DNA of 44,043 nt from Betaproteobacteria bacterium (GCA_019449455.1 JAGRPO010000194.1:1-44043); one strand, 5' to 3'; positions 14,626 through 22,827 are shown, counted from the stretch's first letter. The notes: a model not told the origin generated them from the letters alone. Numbers and translations: made by a program.

Positions 14626-15606
14626 TCATTCTTCCATCTTGAGGCCGGTGCGCTTGACGAAGTCGCTCCAGCGGTCGAACTGGCCGCGCGCGAAGCGGTC
14701 CAGCGCCGGCCCGTCGGTGGCCATCACCTCGAACCCGGCATCGGTGAGCTTCTTCGTCACCTCGGCGTGCGCGAGCGCCGCCTGGAAATCGTCCGTGAGC
14801 TTCTTCACGGTCGCCGCCGGGGTCGCCGCGGGCGCGAAGATGCCGATCCACGAGTAGGCCTCGAAGCCGGGGAAGCCCGACTCGGCCACGGTGGGAACGT
14901 CCGGCAGGTCCGCCAGGCGCCTGGTCCCGGTGACCGCCAGCGGCTTGATCCTGCCGCCGGCGATGCCGCCCTTGAGCGCGGCGTAGCTGAGGAGCGTGAA
15001 GCTCACGGTGTTGCCCAGCACCGCCTGCACGGCCGGGCCGCCGCCGCCGAAGGGCACGTGCAGGATGTCGACGCCGGACTGGCGCTTCAGGTCCTCCGCC
15101 ACCAGGTGGTTCATGGAGCCGATGCCGGTGGAGGCGTAGCTGAACTTGCCGGGCTGCTTCTTCGCGGCCTCGAGGAACTCCTTGAGGGTCCGGCCCGGCA
15201 CCGAGGGGTTCGCCCCGATCACGAGCGGGAACCGCACGGCGAGCGTTACCCCCACGAAATCCTTGAAGGTGTCGTAGGGCAGGCTCTTCTTGGCGATGGG
15301 GTTGATGGCGTGCGTGTCGAAGCAGACGAGCACGGTGTTGCCGTCCGGCGCCGCCCTGGCCACGAACTGCGTGCCCACCTGGCTCGCCGCGCCGGGGCGG
15401 TTGTCGACCACCACGGAGCGGCCGATGCGCTCGGCGAGCTGGGGCTGGATGATGCGCGCCGTGATGTCCGTGCTCCCGCCGGGCGGGAAGGTCACGACGA
15501 GCTTCAGCGCGGCCTCGGACTGCGCGAAGGCGGAAGGCGCGAACGCGCCGGCGACGGCGGCCGCGGTGAACTTGAGCGCGTCGCGGCGGGAGAAGTCGTG
15601 GGGCAT
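14626..15606 (-). CDS. Bug/TctC-type receptor with twin-arginine signal
   Basis: 326 residues. The signal peptide starts MPHDFSRRDALKF, a twin-arginine motif, with cleavage after AFA at about residue 28, so the protein may be exported folded by Tat. The mature receptor shows the Bug hallmarks VVTFPPGGSTDITARI near the start, PYDTFKDFVGVT, a central FSYASTGIGSMNHL element and LPDVPTVAESGFPG late in the protein. It would bind a small carboxylate in the periplasm; the permease is not in the window. AGGAG stands 8 bases before the ATG. It is flanked by the thiamine-diphosphate enzyme (37 bases upstream) and the VOC gene (19 bases downstream), so the ligand may be the substrate of that small group. 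Confidence 0.92.
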   Translation of the reverse strand: MPHDFSRRDALKFTAAAVAGAFAPSAFAQSEAALKLVVTFPPGGSTDITARIIQPQLAERIGRSVVVDNRPGAASQVGTQFVARAAPDGNTVLVCFDTHAINPIAKKSLPYDTFKDFVGVTLAVRFPLVIGANPSVPGRTLKEFLEAAKKQPGKFSYASTGIGSMNHLVAEDLKRQSGVDILHVPFGGGGPAVQAVLGNTVSFTLLSYAALKGGIAGGRIKPLAVTGTRRLADLPDVPTVAESGFPGFEAYSWIGIFAPAATPAATVKKLTDDFQAALAHAEVTKKLTDAGFEVMATDGPALDRFARGQFDRWSDFVKRTGLKMEE

Positions 15607-15643
15607 GGTCGTTGCTCCTGGATCGTGGGTTATCGGAAGGCCG

Positions 15644-17338
15644 TCAGCCCATCCACTGGCTCACGGGAACGGCGGTGTCCTGCAGTTGCTGCGAGATCAC
15701 GTCCACCAGCGCGGGGCCGTCGTGCGCCAGCGCCGCCTTGACGACGCCATCGACGTCGCCCGGGTTCTCCACGCGCCAGGCCTTCACGCCGAAGGCCTCG
15801 GCCACCCGGGCGTGGTCCGTGCGGTTGAAGTCCACGGAGAAGTAGCGCTCCCCGTAGCCCGACTTCTGGCTCGCCTTGATCCAGCCGTACACGGTGTTGG
15901 AGAAGACGATCATCTTGAGCGGCACGCCGCGGCGCACGATCGTCTCCATCTCGCCGCAGGTGAAGTTGAAGCTGCCGTCGCCCATGGCGGCGACCACCAT
16001 CGCGTCGGGCCGGCCGAACTGCGCGCCCACGCCCGCGGACATCGCGAACCCCAGCGCCCCGTGGGCCCGGTTGGTGATGAAATGCCGGCCGGCCTGCGGC
16101 GCGTCGAAGTACGCGGAGAAATACGGGCACGGCGTGCCGGGGTCGGCCACGACGATGGCCTTCGCGGGCAGGTGTCGATTGAGCGCGTCGACCACGCGCT
16201 CCGGCTTGATGGGCGTGTCGGTCGAGGCGGCGAGCACCGCGAAGTCCGCGAACTTCCTCGCGCGGGCCCTGCCGGCGATGGCGCGGCCGTCGGCGACCCG
16301 GGCGGGACGGCTCGCCAGCCGCGCGCGGACGGCCTCGTTCAGGTCGGCGAGCGCGAGCAGCGCATCGCCGGCGAGCGACACGTCGGTGCGGTAGTTGGTG
16401 CCGATGGTCATGCCGTCCACGTCGATGTGGACGATCGGAACGTCGCGCGCCGGGTGCTTCCAGTGTTCGGTGGTGGTGGAGCCCGCGCGGGCGCCGACGA
16501 AGACGACGAGGTCCGCGCCCATCACCACCTCGCGCGTGGCGGGCACGCCGCCGTTGGTGCCGACGACGCCGGCGTTCAGCGGGTGGGCATCGGCCAGCGT
16601 GCCCTTGCCGCTCACCGTCGTGCACACCGGGGCGTTGAGCATCGTCGCCAGGGTCTCGAGCGCGTCGCAGGCGCCGGCGATGATCACGCCGCCGCCGCAG
16701 ATGATCACCGGGGATTTCGAGGCGACGAGCTGCGCTGCCGCCTTCTCGACCTGCGCCGGATCGGGCCGCGTGCGAAGCGACGGATAGCGGTCGTGGCCCG
16801 GCTGCGCCCACACGTCGGCGGGATCGATCTCGTGCTTCTGCAGGTCGTAGGGCAGGCAGATGTGGGCGGCGCCCGGCCGACCCGTGGTCATGGCACGGAA
16901 GGCGCTTCGCACGGCGCCGGGGATCTGGTCCGCGCGGTCGATCGTGGTGTTCCACTTGGTGAGCGGGCGGTAGAGCGACTGCTGGTCGAGCTCGGTGAGC
17001 GGGAACTTGCCGCGCGAGCCCACGGAGACGTCGGAGGTGATGCCGAGCACGGGGATCGAGGACTCGTTGGCCTCCACCAGGCCGGGCAGCAGGTAGGTCG
17101 CGCCGCCGCCGCTGGGACCTTCGCAGACCCCGGGCCTGCCCGTGACGCGCGCGTAGGCATCGGCCATGTAGGCCGCGCTTCGCTCGTCGCGCGTGAGGAT
17201 GTGGTCGATGCCGTGGTCGAGGCGCGCCATGGCGTCGTAGAACGGCAGGCTCGTGTCGCCGCACAGCCCGAAGATGTGCTTCACGCCGTTGAGCTGCAGC
17301 ATGCGCACGAGCGCATCGGCGCCGTTCATCTTGCTCAT
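15644..17338 (-). CDS. thiamine-diphosphate enzyme, acetolactate-synthase-like
   Basis: 564 residues, the full length of the family. The N-terminal Pyr domain carries the catalytic Glu52 (HILTRDERSAAYMADAY). A central domain spans about 190-350. The C-terminal PP domain has the diphosphate motif GDGS at 453-456 and Asn481 (SNTVYGW), about 26 residues on. Such enzymes decarboxylate or ligate 2-keto acids. The group includes acetolactate synthase, glyoxylate carboligase, oxalyl-CoA decarboxylase and sulfoacetaldehyde acetyltransferase, and I cannot decide between them. No small regulatory subunit gene is nearby, which argues against biosynthetic IlvB. It appears to be the first gene of a unit with the Bug receptor and VOC genes. 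A TACAAT box (17378-17383, minus strand) lies 40 bases upstream of the ATG. Confidence 0.85.
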   Translation of the reverse strand: MSKMNGADALVRMLQLNGVKHIFGLCGDTSLPFYDAMARLDHGIDHILTRDERSAAYMADAYARVTGRPGVCEGPSGGGATYLLPGLVEANESSIPVLGITSDVSVGSRGKFPLTELDQQSLYRPLTKWNTTIDRADQIPGAVRSAFRAMTTGRPGAAHICLPYDLQKHEIDPADVWAQPGHDRYPSLRTRPDPAQVEKAAAQLVASKSPVIICGGGVIIAGACDALETLATMLNAPVCTTVSGKGTLADAHPLNAGVVGTNGGVPATREVVMGADLVVFVGARAGSTTTEHWKHPARDVPIVHIDVDGMTIGTNYRTDVSLAGDALLALADLNEAVRARLASRPARVADGRAIAGRARARKFADFAVLAASTDTPIKPERVVDALNRHLPAKAIVVADPGTPCPYFSAYFDAPQAGRHFITNRAHGALGFAMSAGVGAQFGRPDAMVVAAMGDGSFNFTCGEMETIVRRGVPLKMIVFSNTVYGWIKASQKSGYGERYFSVDFNRTDHARVAEAFGVKAWRVENPGDVDGVVKAALAHDGPALVDVISQQLQDTAVPVSQWMG

Positions 17339-17377
17339 GGGGATTCCGGGTGGATTCGACTTGCGTCTGGACTCCGG

Positions 17378-17383
17378 ATTGTA
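17378..17383 (-). promoter_or_regulatory. candidate -10 box for the thiamine-diphosphate enzyme unit
   Basis: TACAAT on the minus strand (5 of 6 to consensus) would start transcription near 17371, about 33 bases before the ATG at 17338. No convincing -35 hexamer lies at the right distance, where instead the hairpin at 17398-17428 sits; an activator may be needed. Confidence 0.35.
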
Positions 17384-17397
17384 GCGCTCCCCGCTCC

Positions 17398-17428
17398 GGC
17401 GCCGGCACCGGGCACGGTGCCCGGCGCC
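17398..17428 (-). terminator. strong hairpin downstream of the BON/DUF3309 genes
   Basis: A 12-base stem with one bulged C: GGCGCCGGCACC at 17398-17409, loop GGGCAC, then the complementary arm at 17416-17428. It lies 25 bases after the DUF3309 stop on the minus strand, in the place of a terminator, but has no U tract. Confidence 0.45.
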
Positions 17429-17452
17429 GCGCCAGGGGCCGGACCTGCCGGC

Positions 17453-17611
17453 CTAGATCTTGCCCAGCAGCAGCAGTATCACGATGATCAGAAGCACCAA
17501 TCCGATGCCGCCGCTAGGGCCGTAACCCCATCCCTTGCTGTGGGGCCAGGTCGGAATCACGCCCACCAGAATCAGGATCAAGATGATCAGGAGGATCATT
17601 CCAATGCTCAT
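17453..17611 (-). CDS. DUF3309 small membrane protein
   Basis: A 52-residue protein with two membrane spans: residues 3-19 (IGMILLIILILILVGVI) and 36-50 (IGLVLLIIVILLLLG). They are joined by a short polar loop TWPHSKGWGYGPSGG. The loop, with its P-T-W-P-H and W-G-Y-x-P-S-G-G pattern, is the signature of DUF3309, a family of unknown role in the inner membrane. GAGGAG lies directly upstream of the ATG. It starts 51 bases after the BON-domain gene on the same strand and is probably co-transcribed with it; this kind of pairing with BON/OsmY-type proteins suggests envelope stress, which is inference. It is too short to be listed by most length filters. Confidence 0.88.
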   Translation of the reverse strand: MSIGMILLIILILILVGVIPTWPHSKGWGYGPSGGIGLVLLIIVILLLLGKI

Positions 17612-17662
17612 GTGTCTCTCCTCGGGTTGTGCGCTTCCCCGTCGCGTGCGCGACGGAAGGCC

Positions 17663-18364
17663 CTACTTCTGTCCCTTGACGAGCATGTCGTTCTTGACCG
17701 ATTTCACGCCCTCGACGCGGCGCGCGACTTCGACGGCCTTGTCGATGCTGGCGCGCGAACTCACGAAGCCGGTCAGCTGCACGACGCCCTTGAAGGTCTC
17801 GACGTTGATTTCGGCCGACTTGAGCGTCGGTTCCTGCAGGACAGCCGCCTTCACCTTGCCCGTGATCACGCTGTCGTCGACGTAAGCTCCCGCGCTTTCC
17901 TTCTTGGAGGTCGCCGCGGCTTTCGCCTTGGCCGGCTTGCTCGCGACCGGGGCCTTCATCGCCGCCTTCGCATCCGCCTTGGCGCGCGCTTCCTCGGCCT
18001 TGGCTTCCTGCACGCAGGCGTTCTTGTCGGCGCCGGTCTTGTCGTCGCACTTTTCCTTGGCCACCGAGTACCCTGCCTCCGCCTTGGCGACGCTCACGTC
18101 GTAGCGGGTCTTGTCGCTGGGCTTGAAATCGGCTTCGAGCTCGGCCTTCGCGACCTTCTGCCGGCCCTGGGCCTCGGCGACGCACACGTCCTTCGCGTTG
18201 GCCGCCAGCGAGTCGCAGGCTGCCTTGGCCGACTTGTATTCGGCCGCGATCTTGTCCTTGCCGGCCTTGTACTGCTCCTTCGACATGGATTGCGAAGCCA
18301 GCGCGCCGGCGTTGAACGCGAGGGCGAGGGCGGCCGCGATTGCGGTGATGGAGAGCTTGTTCAT
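17663..18364 (-). CDS. BON-domain exported protein (OsmY-like)
   Basis: 233 residues. A Sec signal peptide (MNKLSITAIAAALALAFNAG, cut after ALA at about residue 23) is followed by an Ala/Lys-rich helical region of about 130 residues. This region contains Cys pairs spaced about 12 apart (AACDSLAANAKDVCVAEAQ and EKCDDKTGADKNACVQEAK), two copies of one helical-hairpin repeat. A BON domain occupies about 166-232 (GKVKAAVLQEPTLKSAEINVE, then GVVQLTGFVSS). BON domains bind phospholipid membranes and help keep the envelope intact under osmotic stress. The gene heads a probable two-gene unit with DUF3309. The 181-base gap upstream must hold its promoter, but I see no clear boxes. Confidence 0.87.
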   Translation of the reverse strand: MNKLSITAIAAALALAFNAGALASQSMSKEQYKAGKDKIAAEYKSAKAACDSLAANAKDVCVAEAQGRQKVAKAELEADFKPSDKTRYDVSVAKAEAGYSVAKEKCDDKTGADKNACVQEAKAEEARAKADAKAAMKAPVASKPAKAKAAATSKKESAGAYVDDSVITGKVKAAVLQEPTLKSAEINVETFKGVVQLTGFVSSRASIDKAVEVARRVEGVKSVKNDMLVKGQK

Positions 18365-18501
18365 GGGATTGCCTTTCCGTGGCGAGGTGGCGGATCTTGG
18401 CCGGCGTCGAGACCTCCGGGTGCACTCGCAGAATCCACTGCAAGGCTAGCATCGCGACCCCGCCCCATCTGTACGCAGGCGCACATAGCGTGCCGGCCGC
18501 G

Positions 18502-18521
18502 TGCCGGAAGGCGCTCCGGCA
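18502..18521 (-). terminator. hairpin downstream of tex
   Basis: A 7-base stem (TGCCGGA 18502-18508 and TCCGGCA 18515-18521, loop 6) lies 25 bases after the tex stop on the minus strand. No U tract follows, so this is weak evidence for a terminator. The rest of the 181-base gap to the BON gene shows nothing else I can name. Confidence 0.3.
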
Positions 18522-18545
18522 TGCAGCGGGACATCAAGGGCCCGT

Positions 18546-20921
18546 TCAGCGCTTGAGCTTGGCGAGCGCGAGGGCCATCGCGCCCGCGGGCGCCGGCTGC
18601 GACGGTCGCGAAGGGCGCGCGTCGCGGCGCCGGGGCGTGCCGCCCTGCGGGCCGTCCGTCCCGGGCCGGACGCCGCCATCGAGCCGCATGGTGAGCGCGA
18701 TGCGGTTGCGCTTGAGGTCGACCTCCACCACGCGCACCTTCACGATCTGCCCGGGCTTCACGACCTCGTGCGGGTCCTTCACGAACCGGCTGGACAGGGC
18801 CGAGACGTGCACGAGCCCGTCCTGGTGCACGCCGATGTCCACGAAGGCGCCGAAGGCCGCCACGTTGGTGACCACGCCCTCGAGGACCATGTCGGGCCGC
18901 AGGTCGGCGGGCGACTCGATGCCTTCCTGGAAGGTGGCGGTCCTGAACTCCGGCCGCGGGTCGCGTCCGGGCTTCTCGAGCTCGGCGAGGATGTCGCGCA
19001 CCGTGGGCGCGCCGAACTTCCCGTCGGTGAACTCGGCGGGCGACAGGCCCTTCAGCAGCGCCGGCTGGCCCATCACCTCGCGGACGTCCCTGCCGATCCG
19101 CGCGAGGATCCGCTCCACCACGGGATAGGCCTCGGGGTGCACGGCGGAACGATCGAGCGGATTGGCTCCGGGGAGGTCGGCCGCGATGCGCAGGAACCCC
19201 GCCGCCTGCTCGAAGGTCTTGTCGCCCAGCCGCGGCACGTCGCGAAGCTTCGCGCGGTTGGCGAACGGCCCGTGCGCGTCGCGGTAGTCGACGATGTTCC
19301 TCGCGAGGGCGTTGTTCAATCCCGACACCCTGGCGAGGAGCGGCACGGAGGCCGTGTTCACGTCCACGCCGACCGCGTTCACGCAGTCCTCCACCGTCGC
19401 GTCGAGCGTGCGCGCGAGGCCATACGGGTTCACGTCGTGCTGGTACTGGCCGACGCCGATGGCCTTGGGGTCGATCTTCACCAGCTCCGCGAGGGGGTCC
19501 TGCAGGCGGCGCGCGATGGACACCGCGCCGCGAAGGCTCACGTCGAGGTCGGGAAACTCCTTCGCGGCGAGCTCGGAGGCCGAGTAGACGGAGGCGCCCG
19601 CCTCGCTCACGACGATCTTGGCGAGGCCGCGCTCCGGCGCCTTCGACGCGACCGCCTTGACGAGATCGGCGGCGAGCCTGTCGGTCTCTCGGCTGGCGGT
19701 GCCGTTGCCGATGGCGACGAGCTCGACGCCGTGTTGCACCACCAGGCGGACGAGCGTGGCGAGCGAGCCGTGCCAGTCGTTTCGCGGCTGGTGCGGATAG
19801 ACGGTCGCGGTCTCGAGGAGCTTGCCGGTCGCGTCCACCACCGCCACCTTGCAGCCGGTGCGCACGCCGGGGTCGAGGCCGAGCACGGTCTTCGGGCCGG
19901 CGGGGGCGGCCAGCAGGAGCTCGCGCAGGTTCCTGCCGAAGATGCGGATCGCCTCCGCCTCCGCCGACTCCCGAAGCCGGTTCATGAGCTCGCCCGAGAG
20001 CTGCCACGACACCTTCACCTTCCACGTCCACCGGCAGACGTCCGCGAGCCACTTGTCCGCGGGGCGGCCCTGGTCGGACACGCCGAAGTGCGCGGCGATG
20101 ACGGCAACGCACGGGTGCGGCATCGCGGCCTCGAGTTCCTCGCCCAGGCCCAGCGCCACGTCGAGGACGCCCAGCGTGCGGCCGCGGAAGAGCGCCAGCG
20201 CGCGGTGCGAGGGAATCGCGCGGATGGGTTCCGCGTAGGCGTAGTAGTCGCGGAACTTCTCCTCCTCCGCCGCTTCCTTGCCTTCGACCACGGTGGAGGA
20301 CAGGATGCCCTGCTCCCAGAGGCGCGCTCGCAGCTTCTCGAGGACGCCGGCCGTCTCGGCGAAGCGTTCGGCGAGGATGTCGCGGGCGCCTTCGAGGGCG
20401 GCCTTCGCATCGGGCACGTCGATGGCTTCGACGCCTTCCGAGGCGGGAACGGACTTGACGTATTTCGCCGCCTCGGCGTTCGGGTCGAGGCGCGGATCGC
20501 CGTAGAGCGCGTCGGCCAGCGGCTCGAGCCCCGCCTCGCGCGCGATCTGCGCCTTGGTGCGGCGCTTCGGCTTGTAGGGGAGATACAGGTCCTCGAGCGC
20601 CTGCTTGGTCGTCGCGGCCTCGATGGCCGCGCCCAGCTCGTCGGTGAGCTTCCCCTGCCCGCCGATGGAGGCGAGGATCGCGGCGCGGCGCTCCTCGAGC
20701 TCGCGCAGGTAGCCGAGGCGCTCCTCGAGCGTGCGAAGCTGCGTGTCGTCGAGGTTGCCCGTGGCCTCCTTGCGGTAGCGGGCGATGAACGGGACCGTGG
20801 ACCCCTCGTCCAGGAGCGCCACGGCGGCGCCTACCTGCGCGGCCTTCACGCCGAGTTCCGTTGCGATGAGCTGGGTGATTCGGGGCTGCGTGGATCGTGA
20901 TGCGGAGGCGGAGGCGGTCAT
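18546..20921 (-). CDS. tex: Tex-family RNA-binding protein
   Basis: 791 residues, the normal length. In order: an N-terminal helix-turn-helix-like part ([21 protein letters not shown], then [17 protein letters not shown]), a YqgF/RNase H-like domain starting near residue 345 ([19 protein letters not shown]), helix-hairpin-helix modules ([25 protein letters not shown]), and a C-terminal S1 RNA-binding domain ([26 protein letters not shown]). The Tex protein acts on transcription and RNA in the cytoplasm and is widely conserved; its exact activity is still debated. The C-terminal tail after S1 is basic and Pro-rich. The gene is 99 bases after arsM on the same strand, with a 24-base palindrome in the gap, so it is likely a separate transcript. 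Confidence 0.97.
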   Translation of the reverse strand: MTASASASRSTQPRITQLIATELGVKAAQVGAAVALLDEGSTVPFIARYRKEATGNLDDTQLRTLEERLGYLRELEERRAAILASIGGQGKLTDELGAAIEAATTKQALEDLYLPYKPKRRTKAQIAREAGLEPLADALYGDPRLDPNAEAAKYVKSVPASEGVEAIDVPDAKAALEGARDILAERFAETAGVLEKLRARLWEQGILSSTVVEGKEAAEEEKFRDYYAYAEPIRAIPSHRALALFRGRTLGVLDVALGLGEELEAAMPHPCVAVIAAHFGVSDQGRPADKWLADVCRWTWKVKVSWQLSGELMNRLRESAEAEAIRIFGRNLRELLLAAPAGPKTVLGLDPGVRTGCKVAVVDATGKLLETATVYPHQPRNDWHGSLATLVRLVVQHGVELVAIGNGTASRETDRLAADLVKAVASKAPERGLAKIVVSEAGASVYSASELAAKEFPDLDVSLRGAVSIARRLQDPLAELVKIDPKAIGVGQYQHDVNPYGLARTLDATVEDCVNAVGVDVNTASVPLLARVSGLNNALARNIVDYRDAHGPFANRAKLRDVPRLGDKTFEQAAGFLRIAADLPGANPLDRSAVHPEAYPVVERILARIGRDVREVMGQPALLKGLSPAEFTDGKFGAPTVRDILAELEKPGRDPRPEFRTATFQEGIESPADLRPDMVLEGVVTNVAAFGAFVDIGVHQDGLVHVSALSSRFVKDPHEVVKPGQIVKVRVVEVDLKRNRIALTMRLDGGVRPGTDGPQGGTPRRRDARPSRPSQPAPAGAMALALAKLKR

Positions 20922-20972
20922 TGCGGAGCGACGGCAGTGCGGAAAGCTTGCGGGCCGCCATTGTAGCGGTCC

Positions 20973-20996
20973 GTACCCGGTTCATGAACCGGGTAC
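20973..20996. repeat. 24-base perfect palindrome between arsM and tex
   Basis: A perfect palindrome centred on TTCATGAA, with outer arms GTACCCGG and CCGGGTAC. The pairing extends outward (GGTCC at 20969-20973 against GGACC near 20999-21003) after a 2-base slip. A partial third copy of the arm (CCGGGTACATGAAC) follows at 21002-21015. It lies just after the arsM stop and may act as its terminator or be a REP-type element. Confidence 0.75.
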
Positions 20997-21020
20997 GCGG
21001 ACCGGGTACATGAACGCGGG

Positions 21021-21929
21021 TCAGGGCTTGCGGGCGCGGATGAAGGCGGAGACGAACTTGCCGTCGACCGCGGCGGCCATCGCGTCGTCGAAGCCCTGGC
21101 CGGCGAGGAAAACGCGGGCGTCGTCGCCGCCATAGACGCGCGTGACCTCGACACCGATGTCGACGAAGCCGGCGGCGGCGAGCTTGCCCGCGTAGTCGTC
21201 CTCGGAGAGCGCGCCGGCGATGCAGCCGGCCCAGAGCTCCAGGCTCCTGCGGATGGCGGGCGGCACTTCGCCCCGCACGACCACGTCCGACACGGCGAAG
21301 CGGCCGCCGGGCTTGAGCACGCGGAAGGCCTCGCGCAATACGCGGTCCTTGTCGCCGGAGAGGTTGATCACGCAGTTGGAGATGATCACGTCGACGCTCG
21401 CGCCGGGCAGCGGGATATTCTCGATCTCGCCGCGAAGGAACTCGACGTTCGCGAGCCCGCTCTTGCGCTTGTTCTCCAGCGCGAGCGCGAGCATCTCGTC
21501 GGTCATGTCGAGGCCGTAGGCCTTGCCGGCGGGCCCCACGCGCCTGGCGGAAAGCAGCACGTCGATGCCGCCGCCGGAGCCGAGGTCGAGCACGGTCTCT
21601 CCGGGCTTCAGTTCCGCGAGCGCCGTCGGGTTCCCGCAGCCGAGCGATGCGGCCAGCGCCGTGTCGGGCACGTCGCCGGATTGCAGGGCGTCGTAGAGGT
21701 TCGAGGTGATCGGGTCGCAGGAGCCCTTCGCGCCGGCGGTGGGCGCGCAGCAACCCGTGGCGGCGGGAGCGGGAGCGCAGCAGCCCGCCGCGGCGGCGGG
21801 CGCCGTCGTGCAGCAGCTCGTGGCAGCCGGCGCAGGGGCACAGCAGCTGCCGCCGCCGTTCGTCACCCGCAACGCGGCCTGGCTGTACTTCTCGCGCACG
21901 GCTTGCTTCACATTCGTCGGTTCGGACAT
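21021..21929 (-). CDS. arsM: arsenite S-adenosylmethionine methyltransferase
   Basis: 302 residues. The SAM motif [15 protein letters not shown] is at about 115-128. The arsenite-binding Cys set seen in ArsM is present: Cys71, Cys98 (SLGCGNP), Cys186 (ISNCVINL) and Cys236 (WAGCIAGA), matching the four Cys of characterised algal ArsM. The enzyme methylates As(III) in the cytoplasm toward volatile or less retained products. The N-terminus is odd: residues 29-61 hold four Cys-Cys pairs (29-30, 39-40, 50-51, 60-61) separated by Ala/Pro-rich linkers of 8 or 9 residues. This tandem repeat could be an added metalloid-binding tail. The gene follows arsR by 15 bases with AAAGGAA before its ATG, so arsR-arsM form an operon under ArsR control. 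Confidence 0.95.
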   Translation of the reverse strand: MSEPTNVKQAVREKYSQAALRVTNGGGSCCAPAPAATSCCTTAPAAAAGCCAPAPAATGCCAPTAGAKGSCDPITSNLYDALQSGDVPDTALAASLGCGNPTALAELKPGETVLDLGSGGGIDVLLSARRVGPAGKAYGLDMTDEMLALALENKRKSGLANVEFLRGEIENIPLPGASVDVIISNCVINLSGDKDRVLREAFRVLKPGGRFAVSDVVVRGEVPPAIRRSLELWAGCIAGALSEDDYAGKLAAAGFVDIGVEVTRVYGGDDARVFLAGQGFDDAMAAAVDGKFVSAFIRARKP

Positions 21930-21944
21930 GGATGATTCCTTTCG

Positions 21945-22286
21945 TCAGGCGGCGGGGAGGATCTTCTTCGGCTCGCACGCGCCGCTTCGCGTGCAGCATT
22001 CCGCATAGAGGAACCGGAGGAGGTCTTGCAGCGCCCCGGCGTTGGCCGAATACCAGAGGAACGTGCCGTCGCGGCGGACGTTCACGAGACCCTCGTTCTT
22101 CAGCCGCTCGAGGTGGTGCGACAGCGTCGAGTTCGCGATCTCCAGCGCGGCCCCGATGTCCCCCACGACGAGGCCGTCCGGATGGGCCGACAGGAGCAGG
22201 CGCATGATGCGAAGGCGCGGCTCCGTCCCCATGGCCGAGAGCATGTCGGCGTAGCGGGACAGGTCCCGGGATTCCCTGGTGGCCAA
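21945..22286 (-). CDS. arsR: ArsR-family arsenite-responsive repressor
   Basis: 113 residues. The winged helix (about 15-80) includes VGDIGAALEIANSTLSHHLERLKNEGLV, the DNA-reading helices, and the wing RRDGTFLWYS. The metalloid site is near the C-terminus: Cys97, Cys98 and Cys104 (ECCTRSGAC). This CC-x5-C arrangement is that of Acidithiobacillus-type ArsR, and differs from the CVC site of the E. coli plasmid protein. As(III) binding would release the repressor and induce arsM. The start is a TTG at 22286, supported by AAGGAG at 22293-22298 with a 6-base spacer; no ATG occurs upstream in a sensible place. A 9-base inverted repeat in the upstream gap is the likely operator. Confidence 0.93.
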   Translation of the reverse strand: MATRESRDLSRYADMLSAMGTEPRLRIMRLLLSAHPDGLVVGDIGAALEIANSTLSHHLERLKNEGLVNVRRDGTFLWYSANAGALQDLLRFLYAECCTRSGACEPKKILPAA

Positions 22287-22318
22287 TATCGTCTCCTTCC
22301 CGGATCGGGATGTTTCAG

Positions 22319-22340
22319 TATTTCTATCATAATCGAAATA
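22319..22340. promoter_or_regulatory. probable ArsR operator
   Basis: TATTTCTAT (22319-22327), spacer CATA, ATCGAAATA (22332-22340): 9-base arms with one mismatch, in an island of AT-rich DNA 33 bases upstream of the arsR TTG. ArsR-family operators are typically AT-rich dyads of this size. It could also affect the divergent ferritin-like gene, whose ATG is 92 bases to the right. Confidence 0.65.
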
Positions 22341-22431
22341 TAACCGGCGTCAAGCTTGACCGATCCCCCGGGCCCTCCCGGAAATCGGCGGTAACATCGA
22401 CCGCATACCCTTCGTCCAACAGGAGAGTCCC

Positions 22432-22719
22432 ATGTCGAGTGTCGGCTACCACGAGCCCGTTTCCGAACTGTCCGACGAAACCCGGGACATGCACCGGGCC
22501 ATCGTTTCGCTGATGGAGGAGCTGGAGGCTGTCGACTGGTACAACCAGCGCGCGGACGCCTGCAAGGATTCCGGGCTGAAGGCCATCCTCGAACACAACC
22601 GCGACGAGGAGAAGGAGCACGCGGCGATGGTCCTGGAGTGGATCCGCCGCAAGGACCCGGCCTTCTCGAAGCAGTTGAAGGATTACCTCTTCACCGACAA
22701 GCCGATCGCGCACAAGTAG
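22432..22719 (+). CDS. encapsulated-ferritin-like (EncFtn) protein without targeting peptide
   Basis: 95 residues, two helices. It closely resembles the ferritin-like domain of Rhodospirillum rubrum EncFtn, as I recall that sequence: HRAIVSLMEELEAVDWYNQR followed by HNRDEEKEHAAMVLEWIRRK. The ferroxidase ligands Glu30, Glu60 and His63 correspond to Glu32, Glu62 and His65 there, and the nearby Trp36 and Tyr37 are kept. Such proteins form a ring of dimers that oxidises Fe(II). EncFtn normally carries a C-terminal tail that docks it inside an encapsulin shell. Here the protein ends at KPIAHK just after the domain, and no encapsulin gene is adjacent. The ATG at 22432 follows ACAGGAGAG, a strong ribosome site. 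It is divergent from arsR and 108 bases before DUF302. Confidence 0.88.
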   Translation: MSSVGYHEPVSELSDETRDMHRAIVSLMEELEAVDWYNQRADACKDSGLKAILEHNRDEEKEHAAMVLEWIRRKDPAFSKQLKDYLFTDKPIAHK

Positions 22720-22785
22720 CGCCTCGCGGGACGGCGGGCGCGCCGGTGCCCGTCTTCGACACGACGGCGATCCACGCGCGCGCGG

Positions 22786-22791
22786 TAGAAT
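22786..22791 (+). promoter_or_regulatory. candidate -10 box upstream of the DUF302 gene
   Basis: TAGAAT 36 bases before the ATG at 22828. The same hexamer recurs before three other genes in the window (33772, 36657, 39944). No good -35 box is visible 17 bases upstream. Confidence 0.3.
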
Positions 22792-22827
22792 TAGCGTTTC
22801 CTTATTAACGAACCGGGAGCAAGGCAC

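Noticed and set aside
15290-18556. Plus-strand frame of about 1088 codons
   Set aside because: Lies across the Bug receptor, ThDP enzyme, DUF3309 and BON genes on the other strand; His/Arg-rich shadow sequence.
21716-21850. Repetitive tract considered as a CRISPR or minisatellite
   Set aside because: It is in frame within arsM and encodes Cys-Cys/Ala-Pro repeats; repeats are short, imperfect and have no spacers.
18361-21999. Minus-strand frame of about 1212 codons
   Set aside because: Same strand but a different frame from tex and arsM, which have clear domains; the long frame has none.
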